A DNA stretch of 64,000 bases from Coprinopsis marcescibilis (lineage: Eukaryota; Basidiomycota; Agaricomycetes; Agaricales; Psathyrellaceae): positions 47,264 to 111,263 of the forward strand of contig ML210160.1 in NCBI GenBank assembly GCA_004369085.1, in the 5' to 3' direction. A program made the translations under genes and the position numbers. Positions 22,104-33,751 of this stretch are shown in pieces. The notes under the pieces are model-generated. The model was not told where the DNA came from. It made no database searches and saw nothing but the letters and a program-made list of their open reading frames with translations. Within the stretch, counting starts at the first letter, position 1, and each line of letters opens with the position of its first letter.

Positions 22104-23537
22104 ATGTCCAACAGCACAGAACCAGGAAAGAAGCAGGTCGACTTTCCTTATGAGCTCATGCACCTAATTATTGGCCATCTCAAGTCCAATGTTCATCGTA
22201 CTTGGGACGCCGCTGAATTGTTCGCTGTATCCACCGTCGACTCTAGGTGGCGGTACACCGCTCTCGGCACTCATGAAGCCTGGGCGGGAGTGGTACTAGA
22301 CCCAGACGGTATGGATACCGAAAAGTTCACAACGATCCTCGAGCGCAGCGGATGTCTCCCACTCCGCATCCAAACTGACATCCAGCTACAGCCCCCGAAC
22401 GTGCTGCATAACGGTCAGTGGCGGTTCCTCCTCAGTGAGAGTGGTTTCAAGAGGTTGGAAAGCCTCGAGCTCGAAACCGCTCCCAACGCGCTTGAGTCTC
22501 TGGATTTTGGACCTCTCAAGGCTGCTTTGGCCAATCCAAACCAAACCCTCAAGCGCTTCCTCCTCAGGCGATCACCGCAAGAACACTACAGAGCTGTCGC
22601 TCCCTGTGCCATCTTCAACCAGTCCAGCGAATTCACCGCGCTAGACGACCTCATCTTGGAAAACTTCATCATCGATAGAATGACAAGTCCTTCAATCTTC
22701 CGCAACGTGCGTCGGTTCATCTATGTCCACACCTATGGCCTCGACCCGCTATTGGACACATTCTGGGTCCAGGCTGCCGAGGCTATGGTTAATCTAGAGG
22801 AAATCAAACTGTGTGTATGGTCATACGAGCTTCGAGGGGGTGGTAGCATGAACAGTCCCATCGTCCGCTCGCACCCCGCTACAGCCGCCGCTGACCTGGC
22901 CGTCCCTTACCGCCCAAAGATCGCCTCCCCTAAGCTCAAAACTATAGTCCTCCATGGTAACCTCCCCGGCATCGCAAATGCCTATAGCTTCTTCAACGCG
23001 CCGGACGATGCCCGACGCACATTCCATGTCAACATGGACCAGGATCTGTTCATGGACGTCGCTCACGAGCCTGCCAACGATGAGATGTTCACAGTCCTCT
23101 GGAACCGCAATATCCCCGTCGACTGCGTGTCCGTGCACATAACCAACGGCCAAATTCAGTTCGCGGCTGGAAAAAACAAGCAGGCCCTGGCAGTCGTTGT
23201 TTTCCATTACACGCCCTTCCGCAATGAACGTGCGGGTCACCCCTGGCTGTCATATACCTTGCACCTGCTCGTGTGTCTGGTTGGAGGTATGTCACAGAGC
23301 GAGAAGGACCTCATTCGAGATATACCGCGTATTGAGTTTGATTTACTCTGCGACTTGCCAGCCTTCACGACGGCGACAAATCCCATTGGGTCACTTTTCG
23401 CTTTGTTCCCCGGAACTAAGCAGGTTGCGCTCCATCCGCCTTCGAGGAAGGACCATGTGGTCCGAATTATTCAGGAATATGCCCCCGAGTTGGTGAGCAA
23501 GGTTGTTGACGCCACTGAGTCCAGCCTTGAACCGTAA
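22104..23537 (+). CDS. F-box-like protein, intronless
   Basis: Uninterrupted frame of 477 aa. The N-terminal motif DFPYELMHLIIGHLKSN followed by TVDSRWRYTALGTHEAWAGV matches the F-box-like domain of the expanded basidiomycete F-box family, which recruits targets to SCF ubiquitin ligases through Skp1. The rest contains leucine-rich stretches (RLESLELETAPNALESLDF, LDDLILENFIID) that look like an irregular leucine-rich substrate-binding region. The absence of introns stands out among neighbours that carry several each, and suits members of this lineage-expanded family. The target is unknown. Confidence 0.8.
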   Translation: MSNSTEPGKKQVDFPYELMHLIIGHLKSNVHRTWDAAELFAVSTVDSRWRYTALGTHEAWAGVVLDPDGMDTEKFTTILERSGCLPLRIQTDIQLQPPNVLHNGQWRFLLSESGFKRLESLELETAPNALESLDFGPLKAALANPNQTLKRFLLRRSPQEHYRAVAPCAIFNQSSEFTALDDLILENFIIDRMTSPSIFRNVRRFIYVHTYGLDPLLDTFWVQAAEAMVNLEEIKLCVWSYELRGGGSMNSPIVRSHPATAAADLAVPYRPKIASPKLKTIVLHGNLPGIANAYSFFNAPDDARRTFHVNMDQDLFMDVAHEPANDEMFTVLWNRNIPVDCVSVHITNGQIQFAAGKNKQALAVVVFHYTPFRNERAGHPWLSYTLHLLVCLVGGMSQSEKDLIRDIPRIEFDLLCDLPAFTTATNPIGSLFALFPGTKQVALHPPSRKDHVVRIIQEYAPELVSKVVDATESSLEP

Positions 23538-23928
23538 GCCTTACTGTGCTTGTCTGGTAAAACGAATCACGGTAGTTGTTGCGCTCTTCGTATTGTTTTG
23601 CGTTTTAGAATTTTATTTTTATTTTATATATACTATGGACTTGCCTTTCGAAACCAATCACAACAGCTGGCCCTTTGATTCATTGAACTGTACGCTGTGC
23701 TCCCTCGATTTAAGCAAACACAGTCTGAACCGCATAGTTCCGGGTATCACTCGCATGGCACTAACCAGTGTTCGAATAACATAACTCCCTGTCTTTAACG
23801 ACGAAAGTCCATGATATTGAAATGGAATTACACCTGACGGCCACAATCCCATAAGAAACGCAAAGTCGACCGACCGCCAGACGATGAAAATGCAAGTGAC
23901 ATACATAAGTTAAAACCCGGCTTGAGAC
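23538..23928. other. Convergent intergenic region, nothing recognised
   Basis: 3' flanks of the F-box gene and the TFIIF gene, about 390 bp. Confidence 0.45.
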
Positions 23929-25483
23929 TCAAGAAATCTCCTCCATATCGTCGTCATCATCATCATCGTCATCGTCATCGTCCCCATCGTCGTCCTCCAT
24001 CTTGACATCGCCCATCGGTGTAATCGGTACGTTCTCGCCCTTGATCTGGAGGTTGTGTGAGCACGCAGTTGAAATAAGAGGCGCAGAACCACGCTTACCG
24101 ACATATCCTTGTAATTAACCTTCAACTCCCAGAACCCATTATGTTCACCACTACGATGCAAGAACGCCACCTCGGACAGTACTTCCTTGAGGTATGCCTC
24201 AGGTTGCTGAGTGCGCTCGCGAAGGGTCTTAATAGACCATCGCGGCTTGTCGCGAAAGTGTTGAAAGATGGAGTCGAGCAATTGGTTGCGGGGGATACGG
24301 GCCATGCGCTCGAAGGTGCCTTTCGCCGGTTTTTGCTTGGATTTCTGGGAATGGCAAGGCACATTAGCCGAAAGCGATGCTAGGAAATAAAAGATACGCA
24401 CGACAAAGTCCGAAAAGGCAGCAGTACCACCACCAATACCGACAGCACTTGTAAGCCTGTTGATGCCACCCCGTCCTCCCTGCACCTCCGAAGCCGTAAG
24501 TTCCTTAATCTGCCTCGCAGGGGTGTTGTACTTCTTCGTCCTATCCCTCATCTGCCGTCTATACGTTGCACTAAACGTCGGACGCAAGTTACATTCATGC
24601 TTGATTCGTCCAGTAAGGATTGTGGTGCGTGCGCGGGTGTTGTGCTGTGGCGCGGTTGAGCCGGGGGTGGGGTAAGAAGATGTTGAGGTGGACGTGGATG
24701 AGAAGGCAGGGTCCTTTGGACGCTCGGCGACTACGATCTGGTTGTCCACGCTCTCGTTGACCATCTCAAGCTCGTAGATGTCAGGTTCGCTCCCTAGGGT
24801 GCCTATGCTGTTGTTGGGGTCAAACTGAGGCCAGTTCTTGATGTGCGGGTGCACAAATGAGGGTCCTTCGGGGTCGTTTGGATTGTACGGTGGGACGGCC
24901 TGTGATGGGGGTTCCGGCGTACTTGTAGTACCGTTTGTGCCATTCGTGGAGGAGTTGGGGTAATGGGATGTGGAGGTAGAGGCGGTGGTGGACTTGGTGT
25001 CGTTGGTGGCATAAGCCTTGGCCTGAGCCTTGGTCTGGCCGTAGACTGGAGGAGGAGCAAAAGTGATTCGAAAGGGCTCTTTGTTGATCGGATCCCTGTT
25101 TGGAGGAAGGAAGAGGAAAAGGCGGGCTTTATCCTTGGTGTTATACACTCGCAGCGTGGCCAAATGTACGTCGTCCTTGTCCACCGCCGCCCAGCGTTCC
25201 ATCAAGTGTTTCGGCACCTACAGGAATCCAGACAGTCGATTACCCAGGTATGAAATGATCCAAGCATAACGACAAAGACAACAGAATAGGCGGAATAAAT
25301 GTGAGGCCAGTCATCCACAGTCTATACCAGCTAACGAACCTTGACAAGCCAGGCTCTACCTGAGCCCTGGTCTAGCATAAGCGTCTCGTCCGGGTCTGGG
25401 ATTCCATCGTCGTGTCCGGGCCCTTCAGCTGCACCGTCGAATTGTTTCTGGTCGCCATCGTCTTCCTGGACTGCTGTGTCCAT
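23929..25483 (-). CDS. TFG2: Transcription initiation factor TFIIF subunit beta (RAP30/Tfg2)
   Basis: Subunit of the general transcription factor that escorts RNA polymerase II to the promoter. The first exon (MDTAVQEDDGDQKQFDG then AWLVKV) leads into the dimerisation domain (LMERWAAVDKDDVHLATLRV, LPPNRDPINKEPFRITFAPP). A Ser/Thr/Pro-rich insert of about 100 aa follows. Then come ELEMVNESVDNQIVVAERP, the linker LTGRIKHECNLRPTFSATYR and a C-terminal winged helix (RMARIPRNQLLDSIFQHF, RWSIKTLRERTQQPEAYLKE, ENGFWELKVNY-like HNGFWELKVNYKDM). The protein closes with an acidic tail of about eleven consecutive Asp before MEEIS. Three introns are seen. The start ATG is supported by the acidic leader typical of fungal orthologs. 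The symbol follows the yeast name. Confidence 0.9.
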
Positions 25484-26100
25484 TGATGATGATATCAAGC
25501 GAGGTGTCTTCTACTACAGTCTATGTCTCTGAGCGGTCCAGGGGTAAAAGAGGCGAGCCTAAAGCCTTTGAAACTGGTCGTTCTTGATGGTAAAGAGAGA
25601 GCCAAGTTCTGCATTTCGCGGAACAAGGACGACTGCTTGGCTGGGCCTTGCTGGACAAATAATGCACAGCCACTCGGGCCAATCTTGGCAAAGCACCCGA
25701 AACCTACGGCCATTCAATTTCAACCCTAACTTCTAAGGTTCCCTTTTTATGTATATTTTAGACTCCTAGTTGGTATTTTGAACTTTCCAGTATACTATAT
25801 TACTAATCAGGAATGCTTTTTATTCTCTGAACTACGATCAGGTGTTTCCCGAATGCCATATTGTGCATCCGAACGACTTGGACCAGAATCCATCCCTACA
25901 ATATCATTATACGCCGGTGGTGCAGTGTTGGCAATGCCAAGCCCTAGAGAGTGGCGCCGGAGACCTTTTGATATGTGTGCGTCGAGTACGTGTTGGAAAT
26001 AGAGATAGTTACAGACTCGAAGGGGTCGATTCTTGGGCTCTGGTTGGCTGATGGGAGAAGGAAACCTCAGAATCTGTCTATAATCATTGACGAGAAAGGG
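25484..26100. other. Intergenic region, nothing recognised
   Basis: About 620 bp between the TFIIF gene start and the stop of the membrane-anchored protein gene. It has short frames only. Confidence 0.45.
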
Positions 26101-27410
26101 CTACGCACAGGTCATCTCTGATCTGACACCTTTCACCTCGCCCCCCTGAATCGCCAGTTGGTGTCTTCTCCGCAGCACCAGCACATAGGTTGCAAGAGTC
26201 ACAAGTAGCACAAATCCAAGGGTCCCAACTACACTCCCCACAGCCACAGGTATACTCACTCCTCTTCCCCTTTGCTTAACCCTGTTGGTTCATTGCTACT
26301 GAACGGATCCAACTCCGACAACTTGAACCACGGCTTCCCAGCCAAACGAGAACGTTGGTTGATAAGCCATATAGTCAAAGATGAACCCTTGGGTCTCCCC
26401 TTCAATATATGTCAGGTTCACTGTAAGCGTGTGCACCATCGGCTCTAGAGAAGAAAAACTCATCATCGGCCAGTGGGGATGGTATTCCGGGGCCGCAAAC
26501 TTCGAGGTATTATCGGATGCTTCCTGGGCCGAAACCCTATACGTGACCCCCTGTAGCCCTCCGTCGTCTAGAATCCATGTTAAGTTGTAAGCACCTGGGC
26601 GATCCATATCCTTCACACCGTACACCTGTATTGAGGTACCTAAATGGTATCAACAGCGGAAAATGTTGTCACCTTCCACATTAAACACCTCACTCACCGG
26701 AGAACCTAAACCTAAACCCAGTTCCAATGGTCGTGGTGCGCCTCGTATTGTTTTGATGAGGCAGATAGATTGGTATATTCAAAGTCTCGAGTCCAAACGT
26801 TCTTGGTGTCCACTGTCCCCAATAGAAAACCTCCTCCGAAGTACCATCGTCCATCACCACCAACGCGGCCTTGTTGTACTGACCCTTCTGTCCTCCTGTA
26901 ACCACCGCATAGTCCAGCATTAGGTAGATTTTCCACTCCTCGGCCACCTCAAACATGAGGTTATGCCGCCCTTCGGAGAGCGGTGGAGACACAAAGAACT
27001 GTCCTGGGGCCAACCCGTTCCTCAGTACGTACAGCGTCATCTCCCCCGAGTTAATACTTCACGCCGCACCATGAAGAGCCCTGTCTCTCATGGTTGGGGA
27101 GAATTGGCCAAACAGCGCAAAAGACATGCCTAGCACACGAGTTCAACCCCATCTCTGGACGGAAATACGGCTCTCACAAGTACATACCTTCAAACTCGAA
27201 ACTGAATCCTCGAGTTCTACCGCCACCTTCCCCAGGCGCAGTAGAGTTCCTCGTTAGCAGAAAGGTTTGATTGTAGGAGAAAGGTGGAGAATCTAACCCA
27301 AGGGAGGGTCGCAACGACCGCTCGAGCGCCAGTGGGTCGACATTTATGAATGAGAATCTTGGCGAAGAATTGTCGTAGATAAGCAGCACGTCGTTGTCTG
27401 AGTTCGCCAT
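26101..27410 (-). CDS. Single-pass membrane protein with beta-sandwich-like ectodomain
   Basis: Basidiomycete surface-protein layout. A first beta-rich unit has a region around 27200 reading RGFSFEFEGM then SFALFGQF. A second unit holds GTGFRFRFSG then TSIQVYGVKDMDRPG and AYNLTWILDDGG. The C-terminal membrane helix is IPVAVGSVVGTLGFVLLVTL, followed by a basic cytosolic tail RRRHQLAIQGGEVKG ending MTCA. The FxFxGTSIxVYG pattern recurs in fungal proteins with tandem jelly-roll ectodomains, whose function is not known to me. Several N-glycosylation sequons occur. The start (MANSDNDVLLIYDNSSPRF) lacks a strong signal peptide, which is odd for a type-I topology. Introns are near 27195-27115, 27060-27040, 26690 and 26290. 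Confidence 0.65.
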
Positions 27411-28626
27411 AGTTCTTGCAGTGACCCCAGAGAGCCAAGAAGCGACGTGAGATGGGTGTTGGTGCGCTACCCCAGGTTATATATGCAATGGACAAGAAGA
27501 TATAAGGTGACATTTAAGTACTGAGGAGGGACAGGATCAACATGGTGACAGATATCACGACTTTCTGATGTAAAAGACTATGATGTGGTGCAAAGATCTC
27601 ACATATACCGTCCTCCAGGCTTCTGGATACGGTACTTCGACGACATCTTTTTCACTTTCTGACAATGGGCGGCTTCGTAGGGTATAGAAGGGCGTAACTA
27701 ACTTACGTATGTAAATAGTATTCCGTAAAGTTGAGCAGGATTTGACTCATTTGAGCCCCCGCGCTCACGGACATAACATAGCTGTGAAAAGTGCTGAGCC
27801 AAAGATGTCAGGCAATGGTGGTTACATCTCCCACCAGGGGCTGTAGTAATAGGAGCGCACCCGCAGCTCACATGAAATCTGGAGCCTACACCGGTGGTAG
27901 CAGTGAACCCCGGAATTCAACTTGGGTAGGGGAGTAGTGACCCAAGGTTGCAAGGGAGCGCATCCATACAACTGGGCAGCCATCTTCAATCTTGGTTGTC
28001 CCAGTGTAGCCGGGAACGCTGGTTGGCGGAAGCGCGGGAGTCCTCAAAGTTCCAGGCAAACATTTCATATGGAATACCATTTATATCTCCAAGTTATTCA
28101 AAATCTGCATGAAAATCGTTTACACACATTTGAATTTTTGCTGCCTTGAACACACTGGTGTCTACTCATTTTCAGCGACGAAATAGCGGATATCAAATCG
28201 CTGTTCTCGGTGACAATACTAGCAGTTAAAATCCCTTACCTCATAATGGCCACTGATATCGTGTTCCGGTGGCTCCCCACTGCGCGCTACGGAAGAGATT
28301 CGAGTTTCGGATTGCCTTTGTCCCGCCTGAATCCCCGAGTCAATGTCCATTGTACGTACATGAATACAAGGGCAACCAGTGCAATATGTCCGGTTATCCT
28401 CTACCTGAATATCTATGATGAATCGGTAGCGCATGACCCATACCTCTTTCACGCCATTCATGAAAGGATATCTGAAACAATGCTTGTTTCTGCCACAGTT
28501 CCTCTGAGCACAGGTATTTAAGCTCTGGGATTGGCTCTAATAGGCACCAAACTTCTTTCCTTCCTTCCTTCCTTACTGTTTATCCATCCACCCCAGCGAG
28601 CAGGTCTTGTCCACCCCACATAACCA
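27411..28626. other. Divergent intergenic region, no gene recognised
   Basis: About 1.2 kb between the divergent membrane-protein and Ser/Lys-rich genes. A CCTT run near 28555-28575 precedes the latter. No other structure was recognised. Confidence 0.45.
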
Positions 28627-30165
28627 ATGTCGTCATCCGCGTCTCACGTTGAACTTATCGACCCGGAGCTGCTCCGGATCCAGCAAGCAGGACTCCCATC
28701 TCAAACCCACACTCCTTCACCTCTGACACTAGCGGTAACGCCAGAAACGAGCGAGTCTAGTTCCCAACTTCCTTCTCTTCCTTACATCGTCACTATTTGC
28801 AACAATTGCACTCAAGAAGATGTTCGCCCCATACTCACCGAAGCGCCCGTCCTTATCTGCCCGAACTCGGAGAAGAGCGATACCTGTGGATGCGGTCCTT
28901 ATAGCAGGAATCCCATCCCATTCTCCGAGGTTCCAACTTGGAATGAGTGTGAAGGCAAAGAGGAATATATGATTCTGACGAGGCAGTGGGACGCAATATT
29001 AGAAGCTAAGCGTAATCCTTCCAAAAGCCCAGCTTCCGGCGTATCTTTCTCTCACCCGTCCTCTTCGCGGAAAGCGAGGGAGTATTCTGAAAAGAAGGCG
29101 GCGCGAAATACAAAGGAGAACGGGGATCAGAGTCACAGGACGGTGTGGAATCATCCTGGGAGCTCATATTATGCACTTGCGGTTGCGCAAAAGGTTGCGG
29201 TTGGCGTTTCGCTGAGTTGTACCGACGACGCTGGTGTTATATCTGGGTTGGGCCCGGGCGACGAGACATTGGATTTGGAGCTGGGTGTCCCGATTCCTGG
29301 ACCTGACATTGCCGAGACTTCTCCACCTGCTATTACCAATGTGGCAGGCCGCCTGTCTGGGAAGACCGAGCACGTGTCAGGGACCCCCTCCGATAAACCT
29401 TGCTCGATTGCGAAGAGGGATAGAGCTAAGCCTAGGGATGACGAACATATGACAACGACGACCACGGCAGCCAGTTGCTCGGATTCACGGCCTGTACTCT
29501 GCTCCAAGGACGTCAATATGCCTCCAAGCTCCGGTTCTGCTTCACCTCCCACTTTCACTGGAGTGCACTCTCTTTCCATTTCTGCAACTCCTTCCTTGGT
29601 GCCTACCTTTCTTTTTTCTCCTACTCTTACTTCTGCTCCGAGTTCCACTTCTACATCCACTCCCATTCTCTGCGTTTCTGCCTGTCCTTCTGTTCATCTT
29701 CCTTCTTCTGAGCCTATTGGTACTCCATGCACTTCTGTCACCTCCATCGCCTCGGAGAAAAGATCCCGGACGAAATGCGCCAAACGAGACGAAAACGAAA
29801 ACGACCACGAAAACGAAAGCGAACGCTCACTCAAACGCAAACGCAAAGGCGAGTCCAAGCGCAAGTCCAAACGCGATCGCAAAACCGAGAACTTGGCAGA
29901 CGACAACGACGTCGAACACGAAAAGGAGAGCGAACGCGCAGCCAAACGCAAACGCAAGCACGAATCCAAGCTCAAGTCCAACGTGAAGGCCAGCCCGAGA
30001 ACTTGGCAGAAGGCAAAACTCACAAGGGGAAGAGCTCGGGGCCGAAGGCGAGTGGTTCAGCGTGCACTATCTCTGCAAGGATATGGGGTGAGAGCAGCTC
30101 GTCGTCGAGTGGTAGTAATAGTTCGTCGCAGAGGAGTTTGGGTGATCATTGATACCGGCGGCTAG
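28627..30165 (+). CDS. Ser/Thr/Pro-rich protein with tandem Lys/Arg-rich repeats, frame disturbed near 29980
   Basis: Unrecognised protein read as 512 aa. The N-terminal half is Ser/Thr/Pro rich. The C-terminal part has two tandem repeats of about 37 aa, each with an acidic start (DENENDHENESER, DNDVEHEKESER) and a basic core (LKRKRKGESKRKSKRD, AAKRKRKHESKLKS), which look like nuclear-localisation clusters. In the second repeat one A is missing relative to the first (CCAAACG versus CCAACG, 29978-29983). After that point the written frame turns into Arg/Val-rich sequence of odd composition. The next frame continues naturally (PENLAEGKTHKGKSSGPKAS, then a Ser run) to a stop at 30150-30152. The true C-terminus is therefore probably in the other frame. 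Function is unknown; a nuclear or chromatin role is only suggested by composition. Confidence 0.6.
   Translation: MSSSASHVELIDPELLRIQQAGLPSQTHTPSPLTLAVTPETSESSSQLPSLPYIVTICNNCTQEDVRPILTEAPVLICPNSEKSDTCGCGPYSRNPIPFSEVPTWNECEGKEEYMILTRQWDAILEAKRNPSKSPASGVSFSHPSSSRKAREYSEKKAARNTKENGDQSHRTVWNHPGSSYYALAVAQKVAVGVSLSCTDDAGVISGLGPGDETLDLELGVPIPGPDIAETSPPAITNVAGRLSGKTEHVSGTPSDKPCSIAKRDRAKPRDDEHMTTTTTAASCSDSRPVLCSKDVNMPPSSGSASPPTFTGVHSLSISATPSLVPTFLFSPTLTSAPSSTSTSTPILCVSACPSVHLPSSEPIGTPCTSVTSIASEKRSRTKCAKRDENENDHENESERSLKRKRKGESKRKSKRDRKTENLADDNDVEHEKESERAAKRKRKHESKLKSNVKASPRTWQKAKLTRGRARGRRRVVQRALSLQGYGVRAARRRVVVIVRRRGVWVIIDTGG
29786..30012 (+). repeat. Two tandem units of about 115 bp inside the Lys-rich ORF
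   Basis: The two units share AAACGCAAACGCAA, AAGTCCAA and CGAGAACTTGGCAGA in the same order, and differ in length by an indel near 29980. Confidence 0.7.
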
Positions 30166-31757
30166 TAGGGTGTGAGCGGCTAGTAGGAGAATGGTGATTG
30201 TGTCGCTGCTGCCTTTTCGGCCCCCGAGGATGTGGATTGGGATTGGGATTCAAGCTATGTCAGCATTCTGACCTGTTTCTTGGGCTTAGTAATGAGAGGG
30301 AGATTAATAACGATACCAATAGTTCCACCATATGTAAATTATAATACTCGCAACTTCGTTGGAGCATATGATAGAGTTAGTGTTTTTGATTTCTGGAACG
30401 TGATCGATGATCAAGGACGATCATGATTAATGCTATTGTGGTCGCAAGCGCCCGAACCGCCGTTTAAGTTTCCGATCGATCTTAAGCTTGAACTTGACAT
30501 CATTCTGCTCGAAGGGGTTACTTCAACACTTGCTGCACTCACTTTGGATAAGCCTTGAAGGAACCTTTTGGCGCGACAGCCGCTGGGCAATGTTCTGAGC
30601 GATGGCACAGACAAGCTTCAGAATCTAGATTAGCGCTAAGCACACCGCCAAATTCACCCAGCTGTGGGCCCTTGGAACTTAAGGAAAAGCTGTGTTATGC
30701 AGTGGTTGGAAGCCAAACCGTATAGAAAGAGGGTTATCATCAAAGAGCTTGATCATCAATGAAGTGAACAGAAGTCGTGGAACTCTGGCACAAGTACACC
30801 ATACACGCAAACGCAGTACCCAAAGGATTATCGTAAGCCTAGTTCGTGTACACTCTTGCGAGAATGATAAATCTACAGCACTATAGCATCCTTGCTGACC
30901 CCTGTGAACCTGTCCGACAACCCACTATCAACTGAGCTGCGCATATGGCGGCATGTTCATATCAGCAGTCCGAGTTTCTAATGTAACCTCCCCATGGAAC
31001 TAGGACTGTGGGGCCCTTCACACCCGACGAGTCGGAAGCTTTCATGTTTTCATGCATGGATCTGTCTCGTGGACGCATAACTATGCGGCTGTGTGTGCGT
31101 CCAGCGCGCTGGCGTACATGCTTGGAAAAGCCGAGCTTCCCTGTCCTGGCGGTCTTGGAGCTATCCGCGCCAACATATGTGACATAATGCGGCTCCTAAC
31201 TGCAACATATGACGAGTGTGCGAAGAACCCTTGATTTTATGTGTTCTGGTACAGTCGGTACCACGACGCGCCCGACTGTAATGTAGCCGACTTTCCACTC
31301 CATCAGCGCCGATATGGTAACTACTGATCGCGGCAGGCTTTGCAAGCACTGCGCAATAGATACATATATGATGCGGAATTTCACTCAGCCATACACGATA
31401 GCTACGGGAACTGATTTATAATGAATACATTTCGTCAGGAGCGGCAACCACAACCGTCGTTCTTACCCTCGGTGCGGTTGAGAGCGGTCAACAGTCAATT
31501 GACCTCAGTCATCCCGGCTCTGCGCACAAGCCAGCCAGTGAAATTCCCGACGTCGCCGATTACATGCATATCAATGCACAAACGAAAGTATTTAGTTTGC
31601 CTTATGCGACAGGCCCATCTGAAACCCACCAATGCGGTACATGTGCTTACAGAATGAAGAGGGACCGACTCTATACACTGACAAATAGTCGCCGAAGGGT
31701 ATATAAAGGCCCAAAGGAAAGTCAGAGCACTCTGAGCCACTAACGCTTTTAATAATC
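30166..31757. other. Intergenic region, no gene recognised
   Basis: About 1.6 kb with only short frames. Its right end holds the TATA box of the small secreted protein gene. Confidence 0.45.
31700..31707 (+). promoter_or_regulatory. TATA box of the small secreted protein gene
   Basis: GGGTATATAAAGG context, 51-58 bp upstream of the start. It is the same core as at the AKR and GST genes. Confidence 0.6.
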
Positions 31758-32465
31758 ATGAAGCTCCAACTTTCCGCCGCCTTTGCCCTCCTCGCAGGTG
31801 AGTACGTTTGGGAACAAAATTGCTCTTCGCCGCTCAGAGAAAGAACATAGCGACTCTCTCCTCGACACTGGTCGCCGCTACGCCTTTGTCACCGGCCCCA
31901 GTTACACCCCCTTCAGCAGGTGTCGCGGCAATGCAAGACTGGTTCCGCGACTTCATCCCAAGATTAGCGCCAAACAGTACCGACAACTGGCAAGCAGTAT
32001 TCGCTGACGGAACCTTGGTCTCCAATATACATGCCACTCTCAACACCAACACGTTCAATGATGTCGACTCCATGAGGGTAAGGCATGTGATATAGACCCC
32101 TTCGTCTCAGCTAACCCTTCCGCAGGCATACTGGGCGTTCCTTAACGCTCGTATCCTTGAGCGTATCGAGCGCTACGTCGTAGAGCCGACGCAAATCACT
32201 GCACATGTTACAGATGCAGAAGGGTGGGCATCTTCACCTTATTGTATGTGTTCAATGTGCTAACGCGCATATTATCAGCCGAAATGGATGGGTGGTTACA
32301 ACCGCCAAGTCCTGGCTGATTACAAAACAAGGAGATCTCCATACTGGAGGAATTGCAGGGGCGTTCGCCGAGATCAAATGGGACCCTATTCTCCAAAAGC
32401 GAACTGTCACAGAGTTCAGGGAGGTTAACACACCCCCAAACTGGCCGAACTATCCATGGGCTTAA
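31758..32465 (+). CDS. Small secreted protein, possibly NTF2/SnoaL-like; last exon out of phase
   Basis: Exon 1 (31758-31797) and exon 2 (from 31851) join to a signal peptide (MKLQLSAAFALLAATLSSTL) and then MQDWFRDFIPRLAPNSTDNW, ADGTLVSNIHATLNTNTFND and, after an intron, AYWAFLNARILERIERYVVE and ITAHVTDAEGWASSPY. The size and beta-rich ending (FAEIKWDP, RTVTEFREVNTPPNWP) resemble the NTF2/SnoaL fold, but that is a weak call. With the obvious splice sites (32244-32278) the last exon is entered in the wrong frame and stops after 14 residues, whereas a frame one base away stays open to 32465 with protein-like composition. One base is probably missing in exon 3 or at this junction. Confidence 0.55.
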
Positions 32466-33751
32466 TCGGTTACCACTGCTCCGGTGAAAACGTCAAATTT
32501 GCCCTCTCCAAGCGGTACATACTAGTACTGTCCATATAGATAGCTGCTATCACTCCAAACGCACACCAATAGATTTGTAATTAGCTCACCAGCGTATTAT
32601 TCTCATAAAATGATACAGCGACATGCAGAACAAACAAGCCTGCAATCGAGATGATGAGATGGCTCCGAACGCGACGGACATCGGCTGAGCTACTCTCCCT
32701 TGATAGCCACACGTACACAGCTAATTATTGATGAGCGCTCAACCGATCGCGTTTTACTGTCTCTGGAGATTCGCTTTCTCCGCCGCGGAGTTTTGTTTAG
32801 TGCCTGTAGTTGCTTATCCGATGCTATCATTAATTGCAAGATCGGGGAACTACAGGTACAATACACTCTCACGTCACACAGGCAGTCGATTTGTGACCTC
32901 CGACCCGATGGAGATATTAGTGAAGGGATTCAACGATGTAAGGGCAATTCAGTGCCGGAAATATCCCAAACAGTTGCACCTTGTACCGTCCGAGATCATC
33001 GCTATCCGCTAAGCAGATTGGACCAAACAACCTCCAGCTACTTAGCACGGGGCGCCACCATGGAAGTGTGATTACTGATTCAGTCTGGGCCTGATATCGC
33101 GATAAGCGCCTACCTTATCTCCGGTTTGACCGTCCACCGATCCAGTCACGGTGTACGTGCATAAGTGCTGAGTTTGTGGAGGCGAAAAACGTAGTGATTA
33201 CTACGCGTTTCACCGAGACCGGTACAGCCTTGAGGTTGTCCAATGTCGCATCCTGGCATGATCATCAAGCGCACAGCATCCATAGAGGCTTTTAAGCTCT
33301 GCCAGACGCCCGTCACAGTGGCGAATATGTCTTGTGCATATCTCCTGTCACATTGAACGGCAGCGACAGGCATTTGGTGAATCACGTTTTGCACATGTAC
33401 CAGCACGATTTCGACCCCAAAACACACCTCCATGACCTCAACTATTACTGCGTGATACAAATATAGAATCTGAAATCTGAACACGAGTTCGACGGCAATT
33501 CAAAAAGGAAATCTGAAGGGGCCAAACAGAACAGATGAACATGACAACAACGATCGAGAGGCGAAATCGTTTCAATTGGGGATTAAGATCGATGGTGGGA
33601 TTTTTGCCTCATGGAAAATGCCCGCTGAGAAAAGGACTGACGACGCATTGATTTCATCTCCCATTAATCCTGGTCCCAGGAGTTTTTAGTGGGTGGTTAT
33701 AAATACCGGGCTCATCTCCGTCCCCTAAGTCTCTCGTTTCTCGATACTCGT
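32466..33751. other. Intergenic region, no gene recognised
   Basis: About 1.3 kb upstream of the P450 gene. Only short frames are present. Confidence 0.45.
33698..33705 (+). promoter_or_regulatory. TATA box of the P450 gene
   Basis: TATAAATA about 50 bp upstream of the P450 ATG. Confidence 0.5.

Noticed and set aside
29169..29666. Minus-strand frame inside the Ser/Lys-rich gene
   Set aside because: Shadow of a Ser/Thr/Pro-rich coding frame; no independent motif.
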